Shown here one piece after another: positions 6,924 to 12,485 of a stretch of 12,485 nucleotides of DNA; position 1 is the first letter of the stretch; each line of letters begins with the position of its first letter. The position numbers were made by a program, and so were the translations under genes. This DNA is from Candidatus Poseidoniaceae archaeon. Lineage in GTDB: Archaea > Thermoplasmatota > Poseidoniia > Poseidoniales > Poseidoniaceae. The stretch lies in contig JAKUNX010000044.1 of the NCBI GenBank assembly GCA_022451835.1, forward strand, positions 1-12,485. The letters are read 5' to 3'. The notes under the pieces were generated by a model. The model made no database searches, had not been told where the DNA came from, and saw only the letters and a program-made list of their open reading frames with translations.

Positions 6924-7733
6924 CTAAACGACATCTAGTATGTCTTGCCAACGCATCGACGAGCCTCGACGAAAAAGGTTAGCGTGAAAATCTCTCTGGC
7001 CAACGTGAATACAACGAATCATTTTGCCACGACTATCATAGCAACCATATTTTGTATGAACTGGAACCATTACTTGAGTAATATCAAATGATGGTCCATT
7101 AGCATCTGGTTCTTCTTCGATACAAGTTTCAATATTACCATCCCAAGATATTGATTCAATTGTTGGATGTCTCAATTGTAGGTCGTTTTCCACTCGGATA
7201 GAGCCTTCTTTTGGCTTTACTGGGCGCCACTCACCCCGTCTGCCATTGTTCAACCAATCTACCATTTGTTTCATTTGTGGCAATGTGGCAAAAGCAAGAT
7301 GGGTTGCTTCCCACCAACCAGCAGTTCTTGCTAACGTTATATGATGGATCCCCGGCCTTATCATTCTAGAATCTAAACCATCAGCATACGTGCGACATAA
7401 GCCATTGATTCTAACTTTGATTACTGGAATTACACCTAATTTTAATCTAGATAACTGGAAGGGATTTGCCAATTCGCCAAGTAGGAGAATTGGCATCCTG
7501 TCATTCATGCTAGATGCTGAATTAGCGGCTAAAAATTGTTCAAGATTTGTCTCTTCAAGTTTAGCTTTTGATACGGAGTTTTTTAGTTCATCAATTTGAA
7601 TCTCGTTTGTTGAATTCAAATTAAATTCTAATGGCAAGATTTCTGAGTTAGTACAAACAAATGGCGAATTAGGCAGAGGGTGGGGGGAATTTTGTGGAGT
7701 GTATTGCCAAAATGTAGCATTCATTTTCTCCAT
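6924..7733 (-). CDS. Uncharacterised 269-residue protein, possible gamma-glutamylcyclotransferase-like core
   Basis: I do not recognise this with confidence. The soluble protein has a low-complexity N-terminal third (residues 1-78, rich in Asn, Ser, Pro and Glu). A compact middle domain follows (79-173): PILLLGELANPFQLSRL, VIPVIKVRINGLCRTYAD, HHITLARTAGWWEATHLAF and WLNNGRRGEWRPV. That order (hydrophobic strand with a Gly-Glu-Leu turn, a strand with N-G-x-x-R-x-Y, a Gly-Trp turn before an A-F strand, then an Arg-rich R-x-G-x-x-R-P-V segment) loosely recalls gamma-glutamylcyclotransferase-like folds, but the canonical YG(S/T) loop is absent. The C-terminal part (215-269) has two cysteines (Cys231, Cys241) and H-V-G-Q-R-D-F-H. 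The first ATG is at 7733. A second ATG at 7724 is preceded closely by GGAG and may be the true start. It follows the zinc-ribbon gene by 37 bases on the same strand, so the two may be co-transcribed. Confidence 0.7.
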   Translation of the reverse strand: MEKMNATFWQYTPQNSPHPLPNSPFVCTNSEILPLEFNLNSTNEIQIDELKNSVSKAKLEETNLEQFLAANSASSMNDRMPILLLGELANPFQLSRLKLGVIPVIKVRINGLCRTYADGLDSRMIRPGIHHITLARTAGWWEATHLAFATLPQMKQMVDWLNNGRRGEWRPVKPKEGSIRVENDLQLRHPTIESISWDGNIETCIEEEPDANGPSFDITQVMVPVHTKYGCYDSRGKMIRCIHVGQRDFHANLFRRGSSMRWQDILDVV

Positions 7734-7770
7734 AATAATCCCTGAAAGTCAATGTTTTTCAAAGCGCCGC

Positions 7771-8154
7771 TCATTCTTGAAAAGTATGCTCTTCAAGACA
7801 CTGTGGACAGGTCACCTTTATTGGCCTAATTGCAGGAATCCCAAGCGCTACTCCACAACTTGGGCAAGTAATAGCTTGACTTACTTGTTCTCGTCTCTGT
7901 GATGCATCAGGACTTGGGTCATATTCGAAACGATGACTATTCTGAATCGGAATATTGGCATCAACGGTAGATTGGTTATTGGTTGCTATTTCACTTGATT
8001 GTGATACTGATGATTGGGTTTGATTGGGTAACATGTTCAAAATTTTTCTAGCGCCAAGGCCGTACTTTTTACCAATATTTTCAGCCTGCAAGTTCTGCTC
8101 ATTACCGGTTAGGCTCATCAACAAAGTATACTCATCTGGCGAAATAATCGTCAT
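7771..8154 (-). CDS. Small protein with C-terminal zinc ribbon
   Basis: This protein has 127 residues in three parts. An N-terminal helical segment (1-43, SPDEYTLLMSLTGNEQNLQ then YGLGARKILNML) is followed by a Ser/Gln/Asn-rich linker that looks disordered (44-93). The C-terminus is a zinc ribbon with CPSCG at 97-101 and CPQC at 116-119. The two Cys-x-x-Cys knuckles are 15 residues apart and separated by beta-strand-like sequence (IPAIRPIKVTC). Such ribbons in archaeal small proteins usually bind nucleic acid or proteins, but no specific partner can be read here. Its ATG at 8154 is close to a divergent promoter shared with the CBS-domain gene. It is followed 37 bases later by the 269-residue protein gene in the same direction. 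Confidence 0.75.
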   Translation of the reverse strand: MTIISPDEYTLLMSLTGNEQNLQAENIGKKYGLGARKILNMLPNQTQSSVSQSSEIATNNQSTVDANIPIQNSHRFEYDPSPDASQRREQVSQAITCPSCGVALGIPAIRPIKVTCPQCLEEHTFQE

Positions 8155-8163
8155 GGTTTTGCC

Positions 8164-8193
8164 AAATCTAAACCCTTTTAGATAGTTTAGATT
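8164..8193. repeat. Inverted and direct TTTAGAT repeats, candidate operator
   Basis: A perfect 8-bp inverted repeat (AATCTAAA at 8165-8172, TTTAGATT at 8186-8193) flanks a third copy of the same word (TTTAGAT at 8177-8183). The two direct copies start 9 bases apart. The cluster lies between the TATA-like box of the zinc-ribbon gene and its ATG, about where transcription would start. This suits binding of a dimeric regulator. No regulator can be named. Confidence 0.45.
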
Positions 8194-8196
8194 GTT

Positions 8197-8207
8197 TGAT
8201 TATAGAG
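8197..8207 (-). promoter_or_regulatory. TATA-like promoter for the zinc-ribbon gene
   Basis: The minus strand reads CTCTATAATC, 44-52 bases before the ATG at 8154. Transcription would start near 8175, inside the TTTAGAT repeat cluster, giving a leader of about 20 bases. Position and composition are the only evidence. Confidence 0.4.
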
Positions 8208-8235
8208 ACTTGCCAAAAAAAGTCGGCTAAAATAT

Positions 8236-8247
8236 GATATATATATT
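8236..8247 (+). promoter_or_regulatory. Strong TATA box for the CBS-domain gene
   Basis: GATATATATATT is the best TATA-like element in the window. Transcription would start near 8266-8270, about 28 bases before the ATG at 8297. The element lies inside the longest possible reading frame of the CBS gene, which argues that the upstream ATG at 8234 is not used. Confidence 0.6.
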
Positions 8248-8283
8248 GCAAGGCTTCAAAACTAATAGGGTACGGCGTTGGCT

Positions 8284-8289
8284 GAGAGG
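8284..8289 (+). promoter_or_regulatory. Shine-Dalgarno sequence deciding the CBS gene start
   Basis: GAGAGG lies 7 bases before the ATG at 8297, a normal spacing. It supports that ATG over the one at 8234. Confidence 0.5.
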
Positions 8290-8296
8290 CCTAGGG

Positions 8297-8779
8297 ATGA
8301 GTAGATCGAAAATGAAAAAATCTTCACGTAATAAACAAGAAAGTTTGTCTCCACAAGAACGGTCTAGGCTAGTTCGTAGTATCACCTGCAGAGAAACTAT
8401 GTCAAATGCTAATTGGGTTTTTGGCAGCGATACAATGGCTGATGTTTTAGACGATTTGACGCAAAACGATTGGGACCATGTATTCGTAGTGAATAAAGAA
8501 GGTGTACCAATGGGTAGAATCCATGCTGTTGATATGTTAAAAATCGTAGCAAAGAAGAATGTTGAACGTTCTGTTGCATGGATGTTGAGTGTTCCAGCAA
8601 AGCAATTGATTAATCTGCCCCCTCTGACCGTGAAAACCAATACTCCTTTACTAAAAGCAGGTGCATTAATGCTAACTCATGACCTCAATCAAATCGCAGT
8701 AGTAAATTCTGAAGGGGTATTGGTTGGCGTTGTTGGACATAAAACAATGGCCAAGCATTTGCCTAAGTTTATTCTTTGA
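8297..8779 (+). CDS. Two-CBS-domain protein
   Basis: The predicted protein has 160 residues and contains two CBS motifs and nothing else. Residues 1-28 are basic and probably flexible. The first CBS unit covers about 31-86 (TMADVLDDLTQNDWDHVFVV, then GVPMGRIHAVDML). The second covers about 97-156 (PPLTVKTNTPLLKAGALML, IAVVNSEGVLVGVVGHKTM). The pair should form one Bateman module that binds adenosine nucleotides or a related ligand and acts as a cytoplasmic sensor for a partner; the partner is not evident here. The reading frame also opens at ATG 8234. The 21 extra residues would be encoded across a strong TATA box, while ATG 8297 has GAGAGG at good spacing, so I use 8297. The gene's TGA stop directly abuts the stop of the convergent DUF373 gene, the two forming the palindrome TTTGATCAAA. 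Confidence 0.85.
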   Translation: MSRSKMKKSSRNKQESLSPQERSRLVRSITCRETMSNANWVFGSDTMADVLDDLTQNDWDHVFVVNKEGVPMGRIHAVDMLKIVAKKNVERSVAWMLSVPAKQLINLPPLTVKTNTPLLKAGALMLTHDLNQIAVVNSEGVLVGVVGHKTMAKHLPKFIL

Positions 8780-9898
8780 TCAAATTCCCCAATATCTCTC
8801 AGATTGGGCTTGTTTAGCTTGTAATGAGTTCTTTATCGTAGTTGCCATCCAAAGCACTACAACCCATATTATTGGATAGAATAAATCGTCAAGAATCTGA
8901 TTGACACTAAACTCGTATGATTGACCGTTTAGCACATTGGTAGAAATTTGCAGTGCTGAATCTACAAACGAGTATACTACCATACCAAAAATCCCCAGTA
9001 CTATCAAACGCCCAGAGAATGACCCTCTTCTAAGTCTAAGGAACATAAATCCTGCAGTTGAAGTCAGGAATGCAATAACAATCCATGCCAGTGCCGCGTG
9101 AGTTACTTCCAACCAAAGTACTGAGGTAGTGCTATCGGCAACCAATAGCGTATATTCTTGATAGCCTTCTGCAACGGCAAAAATTGCACTAAATACAGTA
9201 GCCGTCCAAAGTAAAGATGAGAACATAGCCGCATCAGCGTTATCTCTCATTTCTTGAATTACCCGATTAACAGTAGTCTCAATCCCTGCGCCCTTACTGA
9301 ATATATACAAACCAGTAACTAGAGGTAGTGCTCCAATAACTATGCCGCCTATTTCTGCTGGCAACATAATTCCCAATCCTAAGATTGCTAATACTAGCCC
9401 AAATGGAATCATGATTTTTGCCCGCCATTTAGGGTCTTCAAGCGCTTTGACAATGTAATAATATGTACCTTCGATACCTTTTGACTGTTTTACGATGATT
9501 TTCTCAACATGGTCTATTCTAACCTGGGATTGTATAATTGGCAAAACTGATTCGTCTTCTGCGCCATCGGTAACCAAGATTGCTTTATCCGGTTGGAAGG
9601 TTGTAACAATTTCTTCTAATTGTGCTGCGATTGCACGGTCGGACCTTATGCCAACTTTCTCATCGCCAGTAAGAATTGCGATTTCAACTTCATCATCATC
9701 GCCAAGTGACTCTGATAGATTATCGTGTTGAGAAAGAGCGCCTAATATCGCATTGGTGTCGCTTTCTTCTGGGTCTGCAATACCAAGTTTAAGCGCTGCA
9801 GTAAGTACTTGCCTGCGACCTACTACAGGTCCTCTAATTGCCGTTTTTATACCAAGATCGTTGTCTCGGTCTACGGTCAAAACTAGAGTTCTGGTCAT
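8780..9898 (-). CDS. DUF373 family membrane protein
   Basis: This belongs to the archaeal DUF373 family of unknown function. Numbered from the ATG at 9898, the 372-residue protein starts with TLVLTVDRDNDLGIK (4-18), the family signature. A soluble domain follows to about residue 160, with a Rossmann-like alternation of strands and helices and acidic motifs (AILTGDEKVG, AILVTDGAEDES). From about 162 to 354 there are some six hydrophobic segments, including PFGLVLAILGLGIMLPAEIG and the last near PIIWVVVLWMA, with a short basic C-terminal tail. The Asp-rich N-terminal motif suggests metal or nucleotide binding, but no activity is established. The frame can be extended 9 bases to a GTG at 9907, but that GTG is part of a GGTG that sits as a Shine-Dalgarno sequence 6 bases before the ATG, so the ATG is preferred. 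It follows priL by 63 bases with no clear TATA box between, so it is probably co-transcribed with priL. Confidence 0.88.
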   Translation of the reverse strand: MTRTLVLTVDRDNDLGIKTAIRGPVVGRRQVLTAALKLGIADPEESDTNAILGALSQHDNLSESLGDDDEVEIAILTGDEKVGIRSDRAIAAQLEEIVTTFQPDKAILVTDGAEDESVLPIIQSQVRIDHVEKIIVKQSKGIEGTYYYIVKALEDPKWRAKIMIPFGLVLAILGLGIMLPAEIGGIVIGALPLVTGLYIFSKGAGIETTVNRVIQEMRDNADAAMFSSLLWTATVFSAIFAVAEGYQEYTLLVADSTTSVLWLEVTHAALAWIVIAFLTSTAGFMFLRLRRGSFSGRLIVLGIFGMVVYSFVDSALQISTNVLNGQSYEFSVNQILDDLFYPIIWVVVLWMATTIKNSLQAKQAQSERYWGI

Positions 9899-9947
9899 GA
9901 TAAGCACCGTTGGTTGTAGATGCTAGTAAGTCCTACATTTCAAATCC

Positions 9948-9957
9948 TTCGCGCGAA
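9948..9957. repeat. Perfect 10-bp palindrome TTCGCGCGAA between priL and the DUF373 gene
   Basis: The palindrome lies just after the priL stop codon (minus sense) and about 50 bases before the DUF373 start. Its GC-rich core stands out in AT-rich surroundings. It could be a protein-binding site or only a chance palindrome; a stem of this kind has no loop and is not a terminator. Confidence 0.3.
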
Positions 9958-9961
9958 TTAT

Positions 9962-11224
9962 TCAATCATCTGATGATTTATCAGGTGATTTATCTGACTC
10001 ATTATTCTCTTGATTTTCATTGCTTAAGGGCACATCATCTTGGCGAGTGTTTACTTCCGCCTGTTGATTTCTGGCTTTCCATCGTTGGGTTGCTCGGATA
10101 TATTTTAGTGGGTGATCCATCCATGAAATATCACATAACCTGTCATCACCTGGTAAAACTGGACAATTATGATTCACTTTGAGTTTGCCGCACGACGCTG
10201 GAGTATATTCTCCATTGTAGACGTGTTTGACTTGGTATGTCGTGGTAGATTCGTTGAAATCTGGCGCCCCTCTAAAAAATCCAATACAGGATTCTTCTGG
10301 CAGGGCCAATGTTGCTGATATCGATGCTAAAAATACTCTACCAAAATGATTTACATTGACGCCATTGGTTAAATCGGCGATGATTTTTCTCATGCATGGC
10401 GGCCAATCAGATTCCTCTGCTCCCACTAACGTAATAGCCTCGCTTGCTTTACTAGCCAATAGATTTCTTACCATTCCAACTGGTTCTGCCAATCTTAAGG
10501 CTAGATCCATATCGATATTCTGCATTTTTTGTAATGCTTCTTGCTCAATGTGTTGCTTGATGCGCTCGCGAAGTAATCTTGCTAATTTAGCTGATGATGA
10601 ATACTGTTGCTCATTGTACAAAGTAATCTTCCCTTTATTGATTTGTGAATTAGCCAATCGCCACCTTGCACCGGTGATTTTGGGACATATTTCGATAAAA
10701 TCCGGCATCCCGATCTTCCATAAATTACCATCTTGACTTTGTCGTAATTTACGAGCATTGGAAGTACTAACTGGTTGATTTGGTTGAGATAAATCAATAT
10801 CTTTCTCAATATCTGAAATGAAAGTTTTTGCTATAACCTCTAAATTATCAATGTCCCTAGTCAATACCTGTTCTGCTCGTGTGGCTTCGGCTTGTGCCCA
10901 ACGAGAAATAAGTCGTTCATCTTCTGAAGCGAATACTACTAATCGTGCATAGTAAAAAGAAAATGCTTCGACAATGCGGCCTTCTTCAGTAAAAATATCG
11001 CCTCCGACAACAGCAACTCCATCTTTTGATTCAATTGAGTCAATTAAGCGTATTCTTGCTCTTGAGCGAGCCTTCTCCATCCACTCGCCGTCAAGTAATT
11101 CATCCAAATCTATCTCGTGCTCCATAGCCAAACCCTGAATCCATTCGGTTGCTTGAGGCAGGAATGGGTATCTTGCTAAAGTCACCTCGTTATCTATTGG
11201 AGGGGCGACTTTTGGAGTCGGCAT
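9962..11224 (-). CDS. priL: DNA primase large subunit PriL
   Basis: This is the regulatory subunit of the archaeal/eukaryotic-type primase. With the catalytic PriS it makes RNA/DNA primers at replication forks. The 420-residue protein has an N-terminal helical domain (about 12-140, beginning ARYPFLPQATEWI) and a C-terminal iron-sulfur domain. The four expected [4Fe-4S] ligands are visible: Cys277 (DWPPCM), Cys345 (YTPASC), Cys354 (NHNCP) and Cys364 (RLCDISWMDHPLKY). The conserved block between the first two is also present (NHFGRVFL, then FRGAPDFNESTTTYQVKH). Cys313 is probably not a ligand. The last 35 residues or so are acidic, Asn/Ser/Asp-rich and predicted disordered (ending DKSPDKSSDD), an extra tail beyond the usual core. 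The start at 11224 is supported by GGGAG on minus, 4 bases before the ATG. PriS is not in this window. The gene is divergent from mptE and is followed by the DUF373 gene. Confidence 0.93.
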   Translation of the reverse strand: MPTPKVAPPIDNEVTLARYPFLPQATEWIQGLAMEHEIDLDELLDGEWMEKARSRARIRLIDSIESKDGVAVVGGDIFTEEGRIVEAFSFYYARLVVFASEDERLISRWAQAEATRAEQVLTRDIDNLEVIAKTFISDIEKDIDLSQPNQPVSTSNARKLRQSQDGNLWKIGMPDFIEICPKITGARWRLANSQINKGKITLYNEQQYSSSAKLARLLRERIKQHIEQEALQKMQNIDMDLALRLAEPVGMVRNLLASKASEAITLVGAEESDWPPCMRKIIADLTNGVNVNHFGRVFLASISATLALPEESCIGFFRGAPDFNESTTTYQVKHVYNGEYTPASCGKLKVNHNCPVLPGDDRLCDISWMDHPLKYIRATQRWKARNQQAEVNTRQDDVPLSNENQENNESDKSPDKSSDD

Positions 11225-11300
11225 GGGTCTCCCACAATCTAAGAGTCATATCAATTTCACGATGATAATGTTTCATTTGTGAGATTGGTTTGGGTTAGAT
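11225..11300. promoter_or_regulatory. Divergent promoter region between priL and mptE
   Basis: This gap of 76 bases holds both promoters. For priL, a Shine-Dalgarno sequence GGGAG (minus, 11229-11233) and an AT-rich element reading TTGATATGAC on minus (about 11245-11256) lie 22-32 bases upstream of the ATG. For mptE, the element GATAATGTTT (about 11264-11273) lies roughly 30-37 bases before the GTG start. The TATA-like calls are weak. The Shine-Dalgarno call for priL is firmer. Confidence 0.4.
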
Positions 11301-12050
11301 GTGGCCGATAGTATCTTTGCTGAATTGGTGGAAATCCAAAGTAAGGTTAGAGACTATTTTGGTTGGGATTACCAAGATGATTTTCTAAGTGCGACTTCGA
11401 TAAGTCAAGCATTCAGTTCTTCAGCACCGTTTAAAATTGTAAATTGGTCAGTAAAAAACCGCCAAGCAAATCTAGACGCTTTGAAAGAAAAATTGCTTGC
11501 TGCATCAAAAGTAGTCATTGTCGGCGCATCTGTTAAAGAAATAGATTTTGTTAATTTCGATTTTGAAAATAGTATTGTCATTGCCGCCGATGGTTCTGTT
11601 GGAGGAGTTGTTGGGCTGGTAAATATTGCTTGCGTTGTCACTGACTTTGATGGTAACCCCCACCTTGACAAAGTTGCTAAAGAAGGGGTAACTTTTGTTG
11701 CTCATGCTCACGGTGACAACCGAAATAGATGGCGGGAGTCCTTAGACAAATGGAGTTGTCTAGAAACTCCGCCCGATCTAATTTTAACTCATCAAGTAAC
11801 TGAATCAATTGATGGAATGCATAATTTTGGTGGCTTTACAGACGGCGATAGAGCTGTATGTTTAGCAATAAATTTAGGTGTTCCAATCAAGAAAATTTCC
11901 CTATTGGGATTTTCTACAACAGAGATTGGGGAGTGGTCTGGTCAAACAAATCCAGAAAGAAAAATGGAAAAATTAGATTGGATGTTGAAAATATTACAAA
12001 TTATTGGCCTAGAACAGCAAGTAGCAACTACCGCTTCCGTAAAGCCTTGA
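11301..12050 (+). CDS. mptE: 6-hydroxymethyl-7,8-dihydropterin pyrophosphokinase, MptE/DUF115 type
   Basis: This is the archaeal enzyme that activates 6-hydroxymethyl-7,8-dihydropterin with ATP to its pyrophosphate (EC 2.7.6.3), a step toward tetrahydromethanopterin or folate-type C1 carriers, unrelated in fold to bacterial FolK. Family motifs appear in order in the 249-residue protein: KVVIVGASV (70-78), an ADGS turn (96-99), VTDFDG (113-118), AHAHGDN (134-140) and NFGGFTDGDRA (175-185). The acidic and histidine-rich motifs are the expected metal and substrate sites. The start is a GTG at 11301, the first possible start after an in-frame TGA at 11280-11282. An ATG overlapping it by one base is in another frame and does not encode this protein. 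No strong Shine-Dalgarno sequence is seen. The 3' end overlaps the convergent beta-propeller gene by 23 bases. Length and motifs are complete. Confidence 0.9.
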   Translation: MADSIFAELVEIQSKVRDYFGWDYQDDFLSATSISQAFSSSAPFKIVNWSVKNRQANLDALKEKLLAASKVVIVGASVKEIDFVNFDFENSIVIAADGSVGGVVGLVNIACVVTDFDGNPHLDKVAKEGVTFVAHAHGDNRNRWRESLDKWSCLETPPDLILTHQVTESIDGMHNFGGFTDGDRAVCLAINLGVPIKKISLLGFSTTEIGEWSGQTNPERKMEKLDWMLKILQIIGLEQQVATTASVKP

Positions 12051-12485
12051 GTCGGTCGCGCATAGAGCGGCGAGTGTCATCCTCTTCTTCATCGGTTGAA
12101 TTTAGTCGGCGATTAAACAAATCATCTTCCCAAACAAACAACTCTCCTTTATCGTCTCCTACAGCAACTCGTTTTCCATTTGACACTATTGAATTTATTT
12201 TCCCACAACTCATTGCAGATATCTCGCTACCATTTTCTTGGGATAACACCTTTAGTAATCCGTTGAGATTATCCTGGTAGCCCGTCCAGACTGTTGCACA
12301 ACCATCCACTACAATACCATTTGAATAGGCTGTAACTGATTCCCCTTGAACCTGCCAGACTTTCTCGAATGTTGAGTTTAAGTGGGTTATGTCATTGTTA
12401 TTGCCAAGAGTTATCGCGCCACTATCGCTAACGCAAATTACATTCAAAGATTGATTTTTTCCAGAAAATATCTTGCCATCAGGAG
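12028..12485 (-). CDS. C-terminal part of a beta-propeller (WD40-like) protein
   Basis: The gene runs off the right edge. The visible C-terminal 151 residues have strand-rich repeats of about 35-40 residues typical of propeller blades: VICVSDSGAITLG, ESVTAYSNGIVVDGCATVW and INSIVSNGKRVAVGDDKGELFVWEDD. The last has the GxDxG-x-x-x-VW pattern of a WD40-like blade. The tail is first acidic and then basic (EEEDDTRRSMRDRLKALRKR), probably a flexible or helical extension. Such propellers normally act as protein-interaction platforms; no enzymatic residues are visible in this part. The frame is open to the edge through a segment reading PDGKIFSGKNQSL, so an internal TTG at 12447 is not a real start. 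The stop lies inside the convergent mptE gene. The specific protein cannot be identified from this fragment. Confidence 0.72.
   Translation of the reverse strand, partial: PDGKIFSGKNQSLNVICVSDSGAITLGNNNDITHLNSTFEKVWQVQGESVTAYSNGIVVDGCATVWTGYQDNLNGLLKVLSQENGSEISAMSCGKINSIVSNGKRVAVGDDKGELFVWEDDLFNRRLNSTDEEEDDTRRSMRDRLKALRKR

Noticed and set aside
8265..8300. Possible tRNA-like stretch upstream of the CBS gene (GGCTGAGAGGCC)
   Set aside because: No acceptor stem, anticodon arm or T-arm consensus can be formed; it is better read as a leader with a Shine-Dalgarno sequence.
8227..8640. 137-codon open frame on minus opposite the CBS gene
   Set aside because: It is the antisense shadow of two clear CBS motifs and has no supporting signal.
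9910..10182. Open frame of 90 codons on plus opposite the 3' end of priL
   Set aside because: It is antisense to the well-supported PriL C-terminus, has no Shine-Dalgarno sequence and encodes no recognisable domain.
11858..12280. 140-codon open frame on plus crossing the mptE end into the propeller gene
   Set aside because: It overlaps MptE in another frame and is antisense to the propeller blades. It is Ser/Arg/Phe-rich without a domain.
1..12485. Defence island, mobile element or CRISPR content
   Set aside because: No transposase, integrase, nuclease, helicase or toxin-antitoxin motif, no regularly spaced repeats and no terminal repeats were seen.

Overview
This window looks like archaeal chromosomal DNA. 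Four genes point that way: the large subunit of the archaeal/eukaryotic-type DNA primase (PriL, with its four iron-sulfur cysteines), a DUF115/MptE-type pterin pyrophosphokinase, a DUF373 membrane protein, and AT-rich TATA-like elements a short distance upstream of several genes. The gene style (zinc-ribbon and winged-helix small proteins, a very large polytopic membrane protein, tight tail-to-tail gene ends, AT-rich DNA) would suit a marine Thermoplasmatota such as Marine Group II/Poseidoniales. That lineage call is inference; the sequence does not prove it. I see no transposase, integrase, CRISPR array, tRNA or rRNA.

Layout. On the left edge (1-173, minus) is the start of an ATP-type phosphoenolpyruvate carboxykinase. 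It is divergent from a 1,299-residue membrane protein (326-4225, plus) with about 37 predicted membrane segments and one long cytoplasmic coiled coil. The membrane protein ends tail-to-tail, with an 11-base overlap, against a minus-strand cluster: a small winged-helix-like protein, a left-handed beta-helix acetyltransferase and a phosphohexosamine mutase (6859 down to 4215). This cluster reads as amino-sugar activation (GlcN/GlcNAc phosphate chemistry leading to UDP-GlcNAc), with the uridylyltransferase located elsewhere. Behind it, also on minus, are a protein of unknown function (6924-7733) and a small zinc-ribbon protein (7771-8154).

A 142-base divergent region (8155-8296) separates the zinc-ribbon gene from a two-CBS-domain protein (8297-8779, plus). 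It carries TATA-like boxes and a cluster of TTTAGAT repeats. The CBS gene abuts, stop codon to stop codon, a minus-strand pair made of priL (9962-11224) followed by a DUF373 membrane protein (8780-9898). PriL is divergent from mptE (11301-12050, plus). MptE overlaps by 23 bases the 3' end of a minus-strand beta-propeller-like gene that runs off the right edge.

Together the genes are mostly housekeeping: gluconeogenesis, amino-sugar activation, DNA priming and pterin cofactor synthesis. They are interspersed with archaeal genes of unknown function. The most novel items are the giant membrane protein, the mutase with features of the eukaryotic GlcNAc-phosphate mutase paired with a stand-alone acetyltransferase, the uncharacterised 269-residue protein, and the repeat-rich divergent promoter. 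I did not find a convincing new defence or mobile system.
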